A stretch of DNA of 64,000 bases from Pontederia crassipes. Lineage: Eukaryota; Streptophyta; Magnoliopsida; Commelinales; Pontederiaceae. Location of the stretch: the NCBI GenBank assembly GCA_030549335.1, contig JAUKPH010000017.1, forward strand, positions 14,469,501 through 14,533,500, read 5' to 3'. Every line of letters begins with the position of its first letter. Within the stretch, counting starts at the first letter, position 1. The notes beneath the pieces are model-generated. The model was given only the letters and a program-made list of their open reading frames with translations, had not been told where the DNA came from and ran no database searches. A program made the position numbers and the translations under genes. Of this stretch, positions 1 through 11,560 are shown one piece after another.

Positions 1-220
1 ATTGGATAATTGTAAGAGAGAAAATTCTTGCAACTTTCGGTTATGGCACGAAAAGATGCCTTGGGAGGATGACTTCTTAATTCTGAATTATTATTTTTTC
101 AGGTTCTGAGTATGTACAGTACTCCTTTCTACACTTTCGTATAGCATGTTTATTTTTTTATTATTTAATTAATTTTAATAATTATAATTTATAATTAAAT
201 TGATTATATATTTCTTAAAT

Positions 221-765
221 AACAACAACAACAACAACAAAGCCTTATCCCACTAGGTGGGGTCGGCTACATGGATCATACGACGTCATTCCGCTCTATT
301 AGTAACCAAACCTTTCGGTATATTATTCACCAATAGATCTTGCTCTATTAGTTCGCCAAGTGTCCGCCTTGGCCTCCATCTCCCTCTTTTAATCGGACTC
401 CAGATTATTTGATCTACTCTTCTTACTGGCGCATCTAATGGTCTTCTCTGAACATGACCAAACCATCTCAAACGATTCTCTACCATTTTCTCACTAATAG
501 GAGCCACTCCGACTCGTTCACGTATATGGTCATTCCTAATCTTATCTAATCTTGTATGACCACACATCCATCTCAACATCCTCATTTCGGCTACCCTCAC
601 TTTACGTTCATGTTGTCCCTTCATAGCCCAACATTCACTACCATATAACACTGCTGGCCTTATAGCAGTACGATAGAATTTTCCTTTAACTTTATTGGAT
701 ACTTTTCTATCACAAAGAACTCCAGTGGCTTTCCTCCACTTACACCAACCAGCTTGAATTCTATG
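221..765 (-). mobile_element. 5'-truncated RTE-like LINE with 15-bp target duplication
   Basis: The minus-strand element ends in a (TTG)n tail, seen as AAC repeats at 221-240. Before the tail lies the plant retroposon 3' motif read as 'cctagtgggataaggc' on the element strand. A perfect 15-bp direct repeat, ATATATTTCTTAAAT, flanks it at 206-220 and 766-780. Only the C-terminal reverse-transcriptase region remains, so the copy is heavily 5' truncated. It sits inside the AT-rich repeat at 130-980. Confidence 0.9.
286..760 (-). pseudogene. LINE reverse transcriptase C-terminal remnant
   Basis: The reading frame contains LYGSECWAMK, MLRWMCGHTR, NRLRWFGHVQRR and a GRPR-like WRPRRTLGE segment. This is the typical tail of plant non-LTR reverse transcriptases, after the catalytic palm. 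The catalytic YxDD region and endonuclease are missing, so the piece cannot be active. The open frame runs 651 to 286, and related sequence continues upstream to about 760. It is not a host gene; it belongs to the LINE at 221-765. Confidence 0.88.
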
Positions 766-980
766 ATATATTTCTTAAATAAAATAATATATATTTATTT
801 GGGTAATTTGATAATAAAAACATATATCTAAGATCATATTTATTAACATGACTTCATCGGATAATTCGATGACCTTAATTTTAATTATTTTTAATATTTA
901 ACATATATTTTAATTTAATATATAATTATTTTATTAATTGAATAAGTAAAATTAGTGCTCTACACATGTTTTACGTCAAA

Positions 981-1330
981 TATTTTACATATATATTTTT
1001 ATCTTATTTTTTATTATTTAAAAAAGGAAACTATTTGTAAATATTTAATTTTCCAAATTCATCAAAGAAGATATTTTTAGCATGTAAAGATTACGAATCA
1101 ATGCGAAAAAGGAATTAAATATCATGAAGATTGATGTAAAATTGATCATAAGATTTGGAATTTTGGATCATGCCATTATAAGCGAAGAAATTATTGGAAA
1201 ATGTTTTATTCGTGATGATTAAATTCACCATTACGCTATTTTTTTTATTTCTTGCCCCTTACTAAAAGTAAACAATGTGGTTCGAATGAACCAATTAATA
1301 TAAGCATGTCATGAAAGCAAAGGTACCTTT

Positions 1331-1362
<32 letters not shown>

Positions 1363-2147
1363 CCTTGTTTATCCCTTGTTGTTGTAATCCCTAAATAATA
1401 GGTGGCGGTCGACACAAATGGAAAGATAATAAAAATATTATTTATAGCCAAATTTATATAATATCTAAAACATAATAATGCATCGTCATAAATAAAAATG
1501 TGGTGGTCAGAATTGTCATAAACCGATTCGTGAGGATAGAGATTTCTTCTTTTTAACAAAAAAAAAGTGGTAATAATTTGAAATATATATATGATGTTAC
1601 AGAGAATATTTACTCTTTCCAAACTTCAAACTTACCATTTGGAACCACAATGAATATTATATCTTTGATTTTGTGTATCTGCGATTAATATTAGTTTAAT
1701 TTATCTCTATTCTTGGGAGTATTAGCGAGGATAATCATTGTTATTACTATTATTGTCGTCCAATTTAGTAGCATAGGGATTGGGATGGCCGTGATACGGG
1801 GCCTATGTCGAATATCTCGGACGTGACGTCCACTTTCCACTTTCCTCGCACCCTCACAACGTTACTTTTTCTTATTCGTTTGATTACTTTTTTCATAATA
1901 ATTAAAGAAAAGTTTCAGGAACCACATAATTCTACGCCACAAACTTTTTAATAGAGCTAAATTATGGTGCACCATGCAATCTTAATAACTTTTTATCCGA
2001 CTATCTAAGACGCAAACAATGTTAATCCCATATATATTTATGGGATTAATGTACCTCTAAAATATTGATGAATCTGAATGTAAGAAACTAAATCTCATCA
2101 TTTAAAAATATCATTTTATTTGAATCATGATCAATAAATCAATGATT
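981..2147. other. AT-rich intergenic DNA, no gene seen
   Basis: Long A/T runs and short open frames without recognisable domains. An (AT)n microsatellite lies at about 1337-1362. Nothing else could be supported. Confidence 0.6.
1337..1362. repeat. (AT)n microsatellite
   Basis: Uninterrupted AT dinucleotide run of about 13 units, next to a T-rich stretch. Confidence 0.95.
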
Positions 2148-2387
2148 GGAATAAATTACACGATTAGTCTTCCAACTTTAAGTCGATTTCAAATCGATCC
2201 CTCAACTTTAATTTGTAATTAGAATGTTCCTCAACTTTTATTTTCTTGCACTATTAGTCCTTTTGACCGCTAATAATGGGTTTTTCGGTTGTCTTGGCCG
2301 TCACGTAAATGATTTCTCTTTCATCTACATCATTTAAAAATAATAAAATAATATAAGTATATAATAAACTAATATTAAAAATAAAAA

Positions 2388-3315
2388 ATGAAAAGAGTGG
2401 GTCGGCCGCCCTCCTTCTCCATCGGCGCCGGGCGTGGGGGCGCCCGTTCCCGACCAACGAAGGAGAAAAGGGGGGTTGGTGCCTCACTTTTCTTCGTCGC
2501 TGCGAACGAAGGGGAAAGGGGGGCGCCAACCCCCCTCGTGCGTGGCGAGGAAGAAATGGGCGGGCCAATGCCCCCCCCCTGTGAACTCGTCGGCGCGCGA
2601 GCTCACATAGGGCGGCGCCAACCCCCCTCGTGTCTTCTCACGCGCTGTGAGGAAGAAACAGGGGGGTTGATGCCCTCCTCTGCGGGCTCGCCGCTGCAGC
2701 CACTAACGGCAGCGGGGCTATTCTCGGTGACGTCTGCGTGCAACACACCGCTCCTCCTCGTTGTACTCTTCTATTTGGCACGCACAGAGCCAAGTATTCC
2801 AGAGAGAGAGAGAGAGGTGTACTACTTAAGGAGGAAGAAACTTGTTCTGAGATCGGGGGCGCCATGGGCGAGGAGGGTGGGAGTTTGTGGTTGGGTTGCT
2901 CCGATGGTGGCGCCGCTACCGGGTTTGCTCTTGGATTTGTTCTTCTTCTACCGCTTGTAGAAACCCTTGATGTCGTGAGATGCTATGTCGTCTATTCTTC
3001 CTCTCATTCTGCGGCGTGTTGCACGTAGACAACGATGTCGCCGAGAACAATCCCGCCGCCGTCAGTGGCCGACGCCCTCCTCTGAGAGCTCGCACACCGA
3101 TGAGCTCGCAGAGGGGGGCGTTGGCACCCAGTTTCTTCCTTGCCGCGCACGAGAAGATGCGAGGGGGGCCGGCGCCACCCTTTGCGAGCTCGTGCGTCAG
3201 TGAGTTCGCAAAGGGGGCATCGGCACCCCATTTCTTCCTCGTCGCACGTGAGGAAGATGCGAGGGGGGCGCTTCGCCGACGCCGATGGAGAAGGAGGGCG
3301 GCCGGCACCCCTCTT
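2388..3315. other. GC-rich, partly palindromic cargo of the Mutator-like element
   Basis: This segment is far richer in G+C than the flanks. It contains diverged inverted copies of blocks such as 'gaggaagaaa' and 'gcgagctc', so open frames occur on both strands in all registers. No protein domain was recognised. It may be a captured and duplicated gene fragment, as in Pack-MULEs, but the parent gene is unknown. Confidence 0.45.
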
Positions 3316-3885
3316 CATTTTTTTATTTTTAATATTAATTTATTATATATTTATATTAATTTATTGTTTTTAATGATGTGGATAAAAAAGAAATTATTTA
3401 CGTGGCGGTCACGTACGTACACTACAAGAAAAATGTCGAATAGCGATGCAAATTAGCATCTCCATACCACGTGATTCTAAATAGACGCCAATAGCGTCAC
3501 AATAGCGAGTCATTGGATCGACAAATGCATACGCTAATGACCTCTTAATAACGTCACTTTAGCTCGCATTAGCGTCAAAATATGTCGACGCTAAATGAGG
3601 CGCCATCGTGACGCTATTTCAGCGCTATTATCACGTGCAAAAATTAAAAAATGTGCGGCAAATGATATTGTTGTATTGGCGTTGTAAGCTTGCAACGCTA
3701 AGTTAGCGTCACCACAACGGCGATGGTAAGTAGACACTAAACAAGAGGGGATATTAGCGCCACATCTTGAGTTGTATTAGCATCGACAAACATGACGCTA
3801 TATTAGCGTTGGAGGAGTTTGACGCTAAGTAGACGCTAGTTTGAGTTCGTTTGGAAATATATGTTATATATTGTATAGTATATTA

Positions 3886-3995
3886 TAGAATACTATGCTA
3901 TACTATACTATACTATACTGTAATATACTTTACTATACTATACTATACTATATTATATTATATTATATTATACACCATACCATACCATACTATAT
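3886..3995. repeat. TATAC/TATTA simple tandem repeat
   Basis: Imperfect 5-bp TATAC units pass into TATTA units inside the CACTA element. The short ORF here is only the translation of the repeat. Confidence 0.9.
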
Positions 3996-4850
3996 TATTC
4001 TATTATGTAATATACAAAAATGAATATACTATGTTATACATACATTATACCCCTATTCCCAAATTTCAAAATTGGGGAATAGTGCTTCTTCATTTTCCAT
4101 GAGATTCAAATGGCGATTGCCGGAGATCCGACCGTCAGATCATGGCAAAATTTATACCTCCTATAGATCATAGTAACATAGATTTTTCAATTTTTTCTGA
4201 CAATTTTAGGAGGCCAGACGATAGAGTTAAGAATGTAGGAAAAAAAGGCTTCCAACGATCGCCGACCTGTGGAATCAGTCAAAACGAAAATTATGAACTC
4301 ATAGAGATCGACACGAGCTATCCACCCGCATAAGAATCATGGCGATCGGAGGTCGGAAGAAATTCTATAAAATGGGCAAAGTTTCAAAATAGAAACAGTC
4401 GGTTCTCAGTGTCTCGGATTGCCACAAAAAATAGGCATTTCGAACGACTCGAGAAGATGAGGTGGTACAAACATTTTACGTTTCACGTGTTTTTCGTCTC
4501 CTCCGATTCTCAAAATACATATTTTTTATAATTATAAAAATTCTTCAAAACTTCTGCCCCACCTAAGAAATCTAAAAATACGCATTCTCAAAAATCGAAC
4601 CTTTCGGGAGTGCTCAGAATGATCCCAATTAGTTGACATAAAATTTTCAATTTTTTTTAAGAAATGCTGATTTTCTTAGAATTTTTTTATATCCAAATTT
4701 TAAAAGAGTATTCAAAATGTTCTATTTTTCTTCATGCGCCTAAAAAATATTAGAAATTACTTTTCTTGAAAATCGTACATCTGGGGACTTTTTAGAATGG
4801 CCTCATTTGATCGACGTATGATTTTCAAATTTTTTGGACGACATTGATAA

Positions 4851-4950
4851 ATAAATACATATACATTACGTATATGTGTATACATATATATGTACACGTA
4901 TACATATGCACATACACGTACACATACACACACATATATATATTACATAT
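4851..4950. repeat. ACATAT-type low-complexity repeat
   Basis: Alternating acatat/acgtat/acacac units inside the CACTA element. No coding. Confidence 0.85.
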
Positions 4951-5346
4951 ATAACTAGATAATAACTTTATAGTTAATAAATCTACTTTAGCACCACAAT
5001 CGCATCACTAGTTTCGTCGCTACTCATTTTAGTGTCATAATAGCGTCGCCATTTCGTGATACTACTTTAGCGTCACGCATTGTCAACTCCAATGCAACGC
5101 TATATTCTAACTTAGTATCGCAATTTTTGGGTCACTAATTTGCGATGCTATTTAATATATTTTAGAATTAATTACCTATCAGAACTGAATAATGTGGCTC
5201 CACATTAGTGACGCAATAGCATTGCCAAATTTGCGACGCTAAGTGGTGATCCGTGTGATCGTCGAAGAATGAATCCAAATCATCCTTTTGTTTAATCCGA
5301 CGGTTCGTAGTGCTTTATGATGTGCGGATGTCATCATTTCCCCCTT

Positions 5347-5625
5347 TTAATCCGCCTGTCCTCCTCCTCCTCCACCAAATGTTGCTACTGCCCCGACGTC
5401 GCCTCTGTCGCCTCCTCCTCCCCTCCTCCTCCTCCTCTTGTTGCTCCGCCGCCTCCTCCTCCTCCTACTACTACTGTTGCTGCTCCGATTATGCCACCGC
5501 TGCCTCCTCATCCTCCTCCTACTATTACTATTGCTGCTTCGATGTAGCAGCTGCCGCTTCCTCCTCCTGCTGCTGTTGTTGTTGCTGCCCCGACACCGCC
5601 CGCTCCTCCTCTTTATCTCTCCAAC
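5347..5625. repeat. CTC/TCC-rich trinucleotide region
   Basis: Imperfect CTC/TCC/CTG trinucleotides give Ser-, Pro-, Leu- or Arg-rich frames on both strands. A similar CTC-rich stretch lies at the same relative place in the second CACTA element of this subfamily (about 22520-23120). It may therefore be the remnant of a 5' exon or leader of an autonomous parent. Confidence 0.75.
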
Positions 5626-6516
5626 GACCACTAGAGCTCCGGTGCTCGCCAGATCTGGTGCCTCTCCTCCGATAATGCACCAAGCGAGGAGTCATCTTCG
5701 CTACCTTCTTCTTCTATGCCATCATCGTTGTCCAACTTTGTCGTCAGGCTGGAGCAGACGAATGTAAAGTTAAGATTAAAATGTGAATTGATGTAAAATC
5801 GTTTGAAATCGATTAAAATGTAAAAAAAACCGAATGTGAAATGAATGTAAGATTAAGATGTGAATTGAATGTAAAATCATTTGAAATGCACGAGGAGGAT
5901 GCTGAGGACATAAATGATGTGAATTTGAATGATGCCTCCAGCGTGAATTTTGTTCTTAGTGTCACGTATTATTCTTAGCATCTCTTTAGCATCACAATGG
6001 CGTCTCAATATTTAGTGCCACGTTAGCATCGCTGTAGCGACGCAGGAAAATCGAGTTATAACGTCATATTAGCATCAGATGAGCGTCGACAGTTTCAACG
6101 ACACTTTAGAGTCGGAGTAGCGATGCATATTAGCGCTTCACATTGACATTTTGGCATCATTATAGCGTTGCATTAACGCCACGTTTGACGGTAATAGCGT
6201 CGACAAACCCGTGGGCACTAAGTCGACCCTATTAGCATCGGAGAAATGGCGTCGCCAAGCCTATGGCGCGAAGTCGATGCTAATGCATTGCTATTGTCTT
6301 CAGCGCCGAGTTAGCGAAGCATTAGAGTCTATATTGCCGAGTCGCTAATTGATGATTTTCTTATATTGGTAAGACAATCGGAAAATCTACTATTAGCTGT
6401 CAGGGACTAATCGTGCAAGAAAATAAAAGTTGGGAAACGTTCTAATTACAAATTGAAGTTGGGGGACCGATTTGAAAATGACTCAAAGTTGGGGGACTCA
6501 TCATGTAATTTACCCC

Positions 6517-7012
6517 AATGATTAAGATGCACTTGAGAGCAAAAGGGGCTTTGGAGGTATATTAATCTATATATATTATATTTTATTATATATATTAAAT
6601 ATGTATTATATTATTATATATGTAATTTAATTAATATTTATTATTTAGATAATACTATTAAATATTTTAAATATTTTATTTAGATTTATTTTAATTAATT
6701 ATGCTAAAACTATGATTATTAAAAATGTTCTTATTTTTATTTTAATAAATTTGAAGCAAATTAGGTCGGGATCAGCATAACAAGTACTCGGTCTCATATT
6801 CATATTTGCTCACCTCTATGCATAGATGCCCATCTTTATTTGGAGAAATGTAGTATCCCAAGTATAATTCTCAACCCATGGTAATTTTCATGATCTTTTT
6901 AGTGGTTATAATTAAGTAATTGTAAATTAGAGTTATGAGAGCCTTCCTTATTTTTTCTCTTTCCTAACCTTAATTAATTGGGAGTGAAATTTAACTTTGT
7001 CACGAAGAACAA
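6517..7012. other. AT-rich spacer
   Basis: Spacer between the Mutator-like element and the solo LTR. No gene, repeat unit or terminus was recognised. Confidence 0.5.
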
Positions 7013-7809
7013 TGTAACATCCTCAAAATTCGGCCCCAATTTAGTTGTCAAACCTTAGGCGGCATTACTTTCATAATCTAATTTTATAAGACATTGCAAC
7101 AGAAACATAATAAGAATAAATAAACAATAATATCGTAAAACAACGGAAGACTTTTAAATATATAAATCCCAAAATGACAAACTAACCCATGGACCATTCA
7201 GGTAAAGTAAGATAACCCATGGGCCATACATACTTGACTCTTGAAAGAGTTTATCATCATGACATAAGGTAAAGTAAGATAACTTGGCTTGTAGCCCGAT
7301 CATCACATGTGCTGTCGAGCTTAAGTCTCGTCCATATATGCACGAATCCATAGGGTACATGAGATTTCTCCCGTCAGAGTATATTGAGGCACACACATGC
7401 TATGTTCCTATTACATACTTTCTACATGATATGACATATGCATTGCATCATAATGGAACATAAATCATATGCATACTATAAGCTACTTATGCACACTATA
7501 TGATATGTAAACATATAATCATGGATAGATAAACATACATCATCTTTTATGCTAAAGCATATCATGAACATATCTTGCTTAACTTTAACATCTTTGTTCA
7601 TATGATAATGTGAGAAGTGGACATTCATTTGCATCCTCGTAGGTGCATACTTCTTCATCATCTTTAATTTTATGTCCCAAGTCATTAATCATTCATCTTT
7701 TCATCTTTTATCTTTACTTAGATACTTTTATTATCTTGTTGATTGGGAAGATCATGTTGAATTCGTGAGAATTGGTTAGCAAGGCCATGATTGGGTCCGC
7801 ATAGGACCA

Positions 7810-7925
7810 ATTAAGATGCCGCCATTAGGGGTGGAACTCACCTCGATTTATGAAAATGTCACTACTTAGGGGTGGATCTCGTTTTCCCAAAAAATGCCAC
7901 CACTTAGGGGCGGAACTCATTTCCC
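7810..7925. repeat. Three tandem units of 'cac(t/c)acttaggggtggaactca' type
   Basis: Three imperfect units of roughly 40 bp, each with an 'attaggggtgga' or 'cttaggggcgga' core, lie inside the solo LTR. Short tandem arrays like this are common in long plant LTRs. Confidence 0.8.
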
Positions 7926-8084
7926 CTCTTCGATTATAATAAGATACTTTCATGTCAATCCGTCTTTTAATTACATTCATCAATTCATACAATCATTTAA
8001 TGCATGTTTCATATTTTAATCCTATTTCAGGTCACACATACCTCAAATCATGTGTAGTCACAACTATTACACTACTTCTGAACT

Positions 8085-8425
8085 AATCACGGCCGTGCCA
8101 CTTTGGGTCACGACCGTGCCCATGCGTAGGCATAGGCGTGTCATGGTTCGGCACGGCCGAACACTTGGTCAAATTTTCTATCTACAGAAGATGGTCACGG
8201 TCGTGCTCACATGTGCCACGATGGTGCTAGGCTCACATATATTCGGGGGTTGGCGAACGTACCGTCACGGCTGAAATGCCTATGACTGTACCTGCACGCC
8301 GTGCGACCACAAGGTCACGGCCATGACAAAACGTTCGTTTTCTTCACTTGGCTTATTTCACACTAAGGCATGAGTCATTATAAGCGTCACGGTCGTGCCT
8401 CAATTCATCACGGCCGTGCCCAAGC
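8085..8425. repeat. Dispersed palindromic 'tcacggccgtgcc' units
   Basis: About eight imperfect copies of a CACGGCCGTG-type palindrome occur within about 340 bp: tcacggccgtgcc, tcacgaccgtgcc, tcacggtcgtgc and variants. They are much more GC-rich than the rest of the LTR. Function is unknown; they may be regulatory or simply decayed CpG-rich repeats. Confidence 0.8.
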
Positions 8426-9387
8426 TCCAAATAATATTTTTCTATTTTTGTCTATTTTTCCTCATTTACAATCATATATGAACAACTTAGGAATAAGCAT
8501 TCATCTTCACATGAAACTTGCATCGCTTAGTAGTCATTATTAGATTATAATAATAATAATATATTTCCAATATATCAAAACATGAAGATTAGTAGAGGAT
8601 TGAGCAAGGGCCATTAGAGTGTGCATTACTATTCTAAGAAGCTAGCAATTCCAACATTGAATCAAGCATAGAACATGAAACATCATGCATTAGAGCTATG
8701 TTTATCAAGCAACAGTAACTTAATTGAAATTATTTTCAAACATGCCATTAATCCCTAATAAACATGCGCATTCCCTAATCATACTTCAATAAGATCCTAG
8801 TTAGGTCTTCCAACCCTTAATTCAAGCAAACACATATCATTAAGGGGTGAATAGGATTTAGGATCCCTTCAAATATACTTTTAGCGTTTACGTTAAAACC
8901 CTATGCCTAAAATCCTATTTTTCTTTCTTCTTCTCTCTACTTCATTTTCATCTTTTCTCTTCTTGTTTCTTCTTGATTCCAGCAGCCCCTTCTTGGCTCC
9001 CTTTTCTTTGTTGCTGTCAAATAGTGGAGTGGTAGCCCTCCCAATGGTGATGGAGCTATCATGCGTGAGAGGAAAAAAGGGAGGGTGGCTTTTCCTTGGT
9101 GCTGGCCGTGAGGTCCTCTTGAGTGAGCTAAGAGGTGAGTTAAGGAGAGTGAGAGAATGTGGGAGGGGGATGGAAATGAGGTGGTCGGCTGGTGTGGGGG
9201 AAAAGAAAAGGGAGTGAGAGGTAGGTGATAATTTAAGGCATCTAATGTTATTTATATCTTAGGCTTATTGGTCTAACAAGGCTAATGAACTATTTTAAGT
9301 GGGTTTAAGATGGTTATTGGTTTCTTTTATTTATTTCTTGTTCTTTTATTTTTTTAGAATATTACAAGCAATAAATCTTATGTATAG

Positions 9388-10606
9388 CTAAATTGTTCCC
9401 GAAACTCCACTTTATGATTTGCACACTTTCGAGTTATCCAAAAATTATAAAATTAACTCAGATGGATCCTTTAAGTTTACTTTCATTGAGATGTGGAAAG
9501 TTATTTGGAGGTCTGTAGAAAAAGTTATGTTCTCATCTTTCAGGTGCTATCATTCTACCTATTGAAACTCTGACTTGATTTTATAAATTATGTATTAAAT
9601 TCAATATTTTATATAATTATTTGATAATTTAGGGTCAGAACTATAAACATGTTAAGTTTCATTTATAATTTGATTCACTCGAAAAAGGATATATAATGAA
9701 TGTTACAAATATTTTACTTAACTTTACTTAGTCAATAAAACTATAGATTATGATAGTATTTGATGAATTCATTATGCTCAATCCATGGGGATATAAATTT
9801 AAGAAATTTTATGAATTGTACCATAGGAATTTTACTTTTAGAAAAAATTAAAGTATCAAAATATTGGATGATTACTATTTTATATAAATACTAAAAGTAA
9901 GGTCACTCAAAAATACAAAATAACATGAAAGTTAGGTTGAATGTTGATTTTCTTGAGAACAAATCATAATAAAATAATATTTGAAACTTTTATAATCTAA
10001 TGTTCTATAATATGAAACTAAGAAAAATTAGAATGATGCCATTTGGTTATGTATAATAAAAGATAAGGATTTTCTTGATTTTCTTTTACTATATATGTGA
10101 TATGTCATAATATTAGGTCAATTTTTGTGATAAATAATTAATTATACATGAATGTCATGTAATTTTTGTAACTATTACGTATCATATATGATATGCTAGT
10201 GTTCAGATTATGACAGTAATGTGTTCCTTGTTATTATTGCTATAGGATTAAAACAGTAAAGTAATGAAAAAGGAAAGAAAACTTTTTGTTATCATTTATA
10301 GATAAGTTGGTTTTTCCGGTGAATCCAATTGTAAATGAAACTTAACATCTATATATAGTTCTGATCCTATATTAGCAAATGATTCTATAACATGTTGGAT
10401 TTAATACATAATTCATAAAATCAAGTAAGAATTTCGACTAAAAGAATGATAGCACCTTAAAATGATAACCTAACTTTTTTCTACATACTTCCAAATAGCT
10501 TGATTTGCCATCTCAATGAAAGTAGACTAAAAAAGGATCTATCTCCATAAAATTTGGATAACTCAAAAGTGTTCAAATTAAAATTATGAGTTCCAAATTT
10601 CATGAG
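9388..10606. repeat. Large imperfect inverted repeat, ~300-bp arms, ~610-bp loop
   Basis: The left arm, about 9388-9692, is the reverse complement of about 10307-10606. Landmarks include 'cttaacat/atgttaag', 'gatagcacc/ggtgctatc' and 'tcaatgaaagta/tactttcattga' in matching order. The match is obvious but imperfect, perhaps 80% by eye. No transposon terminus or target duplication was identified. A transcript across it would fold into a long hairpin. Confidence 0.8.
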
Positions 10607-11560
10607 AGAAAAAAATATATCATTATTTTCAGTTTAATTTTCTTTCATTCATGGTCCTTCCTGTAATTAAAGGAAAAAAATATTCCTAAAGGTATATTGC
10701 ATGCTCTTGTTGTGTGCATTATATGCTGGCACGTCGTATGGTAGAAAATACAATAAAGTATTCTCAACTCATTGTTTTTTTTTTTTACTTTTTAAGCTGC
10801 TAACATATTGTATATCCAAAAGTATGAACCTGACTTCTATAGTTGGAAAAAAGGACGCTATTAATGTATTATACAAAACTATATTGTGGTGCATTGATTC
10901 ACATTTTAATTGTTATTCCTATCTTTTCTTAAATTAAGCTCATGTGACTTATTTTCTTATTCAAACAAAGTTAACAAACCTCGCTGCCTTTCTAATTGTC
11001 CATATATTGTTAACTTATGAGTTTACAGAATGTATAGATGTTCCTATTAAATCAATATACTAACTTAAATTGTATTTATTCTATGAAGTGACAAGCTTAG
11101 CATGTATCTTAACTAATTTCCTATGTTTAGCTATCATTAATATCCTAGATATTATTCTAGAATTTGTACACATTAAAAAAAAAGGCATGGCAGGTTGCTC
11201 ACAAGTGATATGAATTTGTATTGCTGATCTAACACGCAATCTCAAAAGAAACTTGGGACATTTTAATTAGTCTCCATGTGCTTAGATCATCGTCCAACAA
11301 CTTTTAGGATGATTAGGCTTTCAACAACATATGAAAGTGATTGGAAAGACAAAGCTAGTAATATATTAATTATATGGTCCTTTGAACCAGTCATGGGGTC
11401 AACTGTTCCTTGAAATTGAATTGACCACGTTTGCCCCTGCATCTCAAGTATGATGTGGAACTCTCCACTTTATATCCGTGCATCAATGAGAATCGCGTTT
11501 CCATCGAGTTCTACGTGAATAGCAAATTAATTCAAAAATATTTGGATAAAATAAAACGTA
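10607..11560. other. AT-rich intergenic DNA, no gene seen
   Basis: The frame at 10701-10937 has no recognisable domain and normal AT-rich composition. Nothing supported. Confidence 0.5.

Larger units (their letters stand above)
130..980. repeat. AT-rich dispersed repeat, copy 1 (holds empty MITE site)
   Basis: By eye this AT-rich stretch matches 13690-14460: both share the block around 'ttgataataaaaac', 'attaacatgactt/gattt', 'gataattc' and the later 'taacatatatttta' block. This copy was split by the LINE at 221-765. Around 877-885 it has a single TAATTTTAA where the other copy carries a 367-bp MITE, so it keeps the pre-insertion state. The repeat class is not recognised and no coding was seen. 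Confidence 0.6.
3420..6368. mobile_element. CACTA (En/Spm) non-autonomous element, GACGC subfamily
   Basis: It begins CACTACAAGAAAAATG at 3420 and ends with the degenerate inverted terminus TTTTCTTATATTG at 6356-6368. A 3-bp target duplication, GTA, lies at 3417-3419 and 6369-6371. Many subterminal copies of TAGCGTC/GACGCTA in both orientations fill 3430-3840 and 4980-5260, then 5950-6350, as expected for transposase binding arrays. The middle holds simple repeats and a CTC/TCC-rich stretch, without a convincing transposase. The length is about 2.95 kb. It is inserted in the right arm of the Mutator-like element. Confidence 0.92.
2148..6516. mobile_element. Mutator-like element with long terminal inverted repeats, split by a CACTA insertion
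   Basis: The left end (ggaataaattaca, from 2148) is the inverted partner of the right end (reverse complement ggggtaaattaca, ending 6516). The pairing continues for roughly 300 bp: 2148-2450 pairs with about 3270-3419 plus 6369-6516. Short direct repeats sharing AATGATT lie outside both ends (2141-2147 and 6517-6523), which suits a 7-9 bp target duplication. Removing the CACTA element at 3420-6368 and its duplication leaves about 1.42 kb. The interior (about 2390-3310) is very GC-rich and itself partly palindromic. No transposase was found, so this is a non-autonomous or foldback-type element. The superfamily assignment is an inference from the end motif and duplication size. Confidence 0.7.
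7013..9366. mobile_element. Solo-LTR-like block of a large LTR retrotransposon
   Basis: It begins TGTAACATCC at 7013 and ends ATATTACA at 9366, a near-perfect short inverted pair with TG...CA ends. The flanking pentamers are AACAA (7008-7012) and AGCAA (9367-9371), one mismatch apart. The 'tgtaacatcctcaaaattcggcc' type start and 2.35-kb length suit long LTRs of Ty3/gypsy chromoviruses; that family call is an inference. No gag-pol lies inside. Internal repeats at 7810-7925 and 8085-8425 are separate entries. The ORF at 8903-9217 is low-complexity and not supported as a gene. Orientation is undecided. Confidence 0.6.

Noticed and set aside
2388..3456. Overlapping ORFs of 70-190 codons on both strands
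   Set aside because: They lie in the GC-rich palindromic cargo, where all frames stay open by composition; no domain and no codon preference.
5310..5767. Ser/Pro/Leu/Arg-rich ORFs
   Set aside because: Direct translations of CTC/TCC trinucleotide repeats.
8903..9217. 104-codon ORF with hydrophobic start
   Set aside because: It lies inside the solo LTR, is low-complexity and has no relatives that I recognise.
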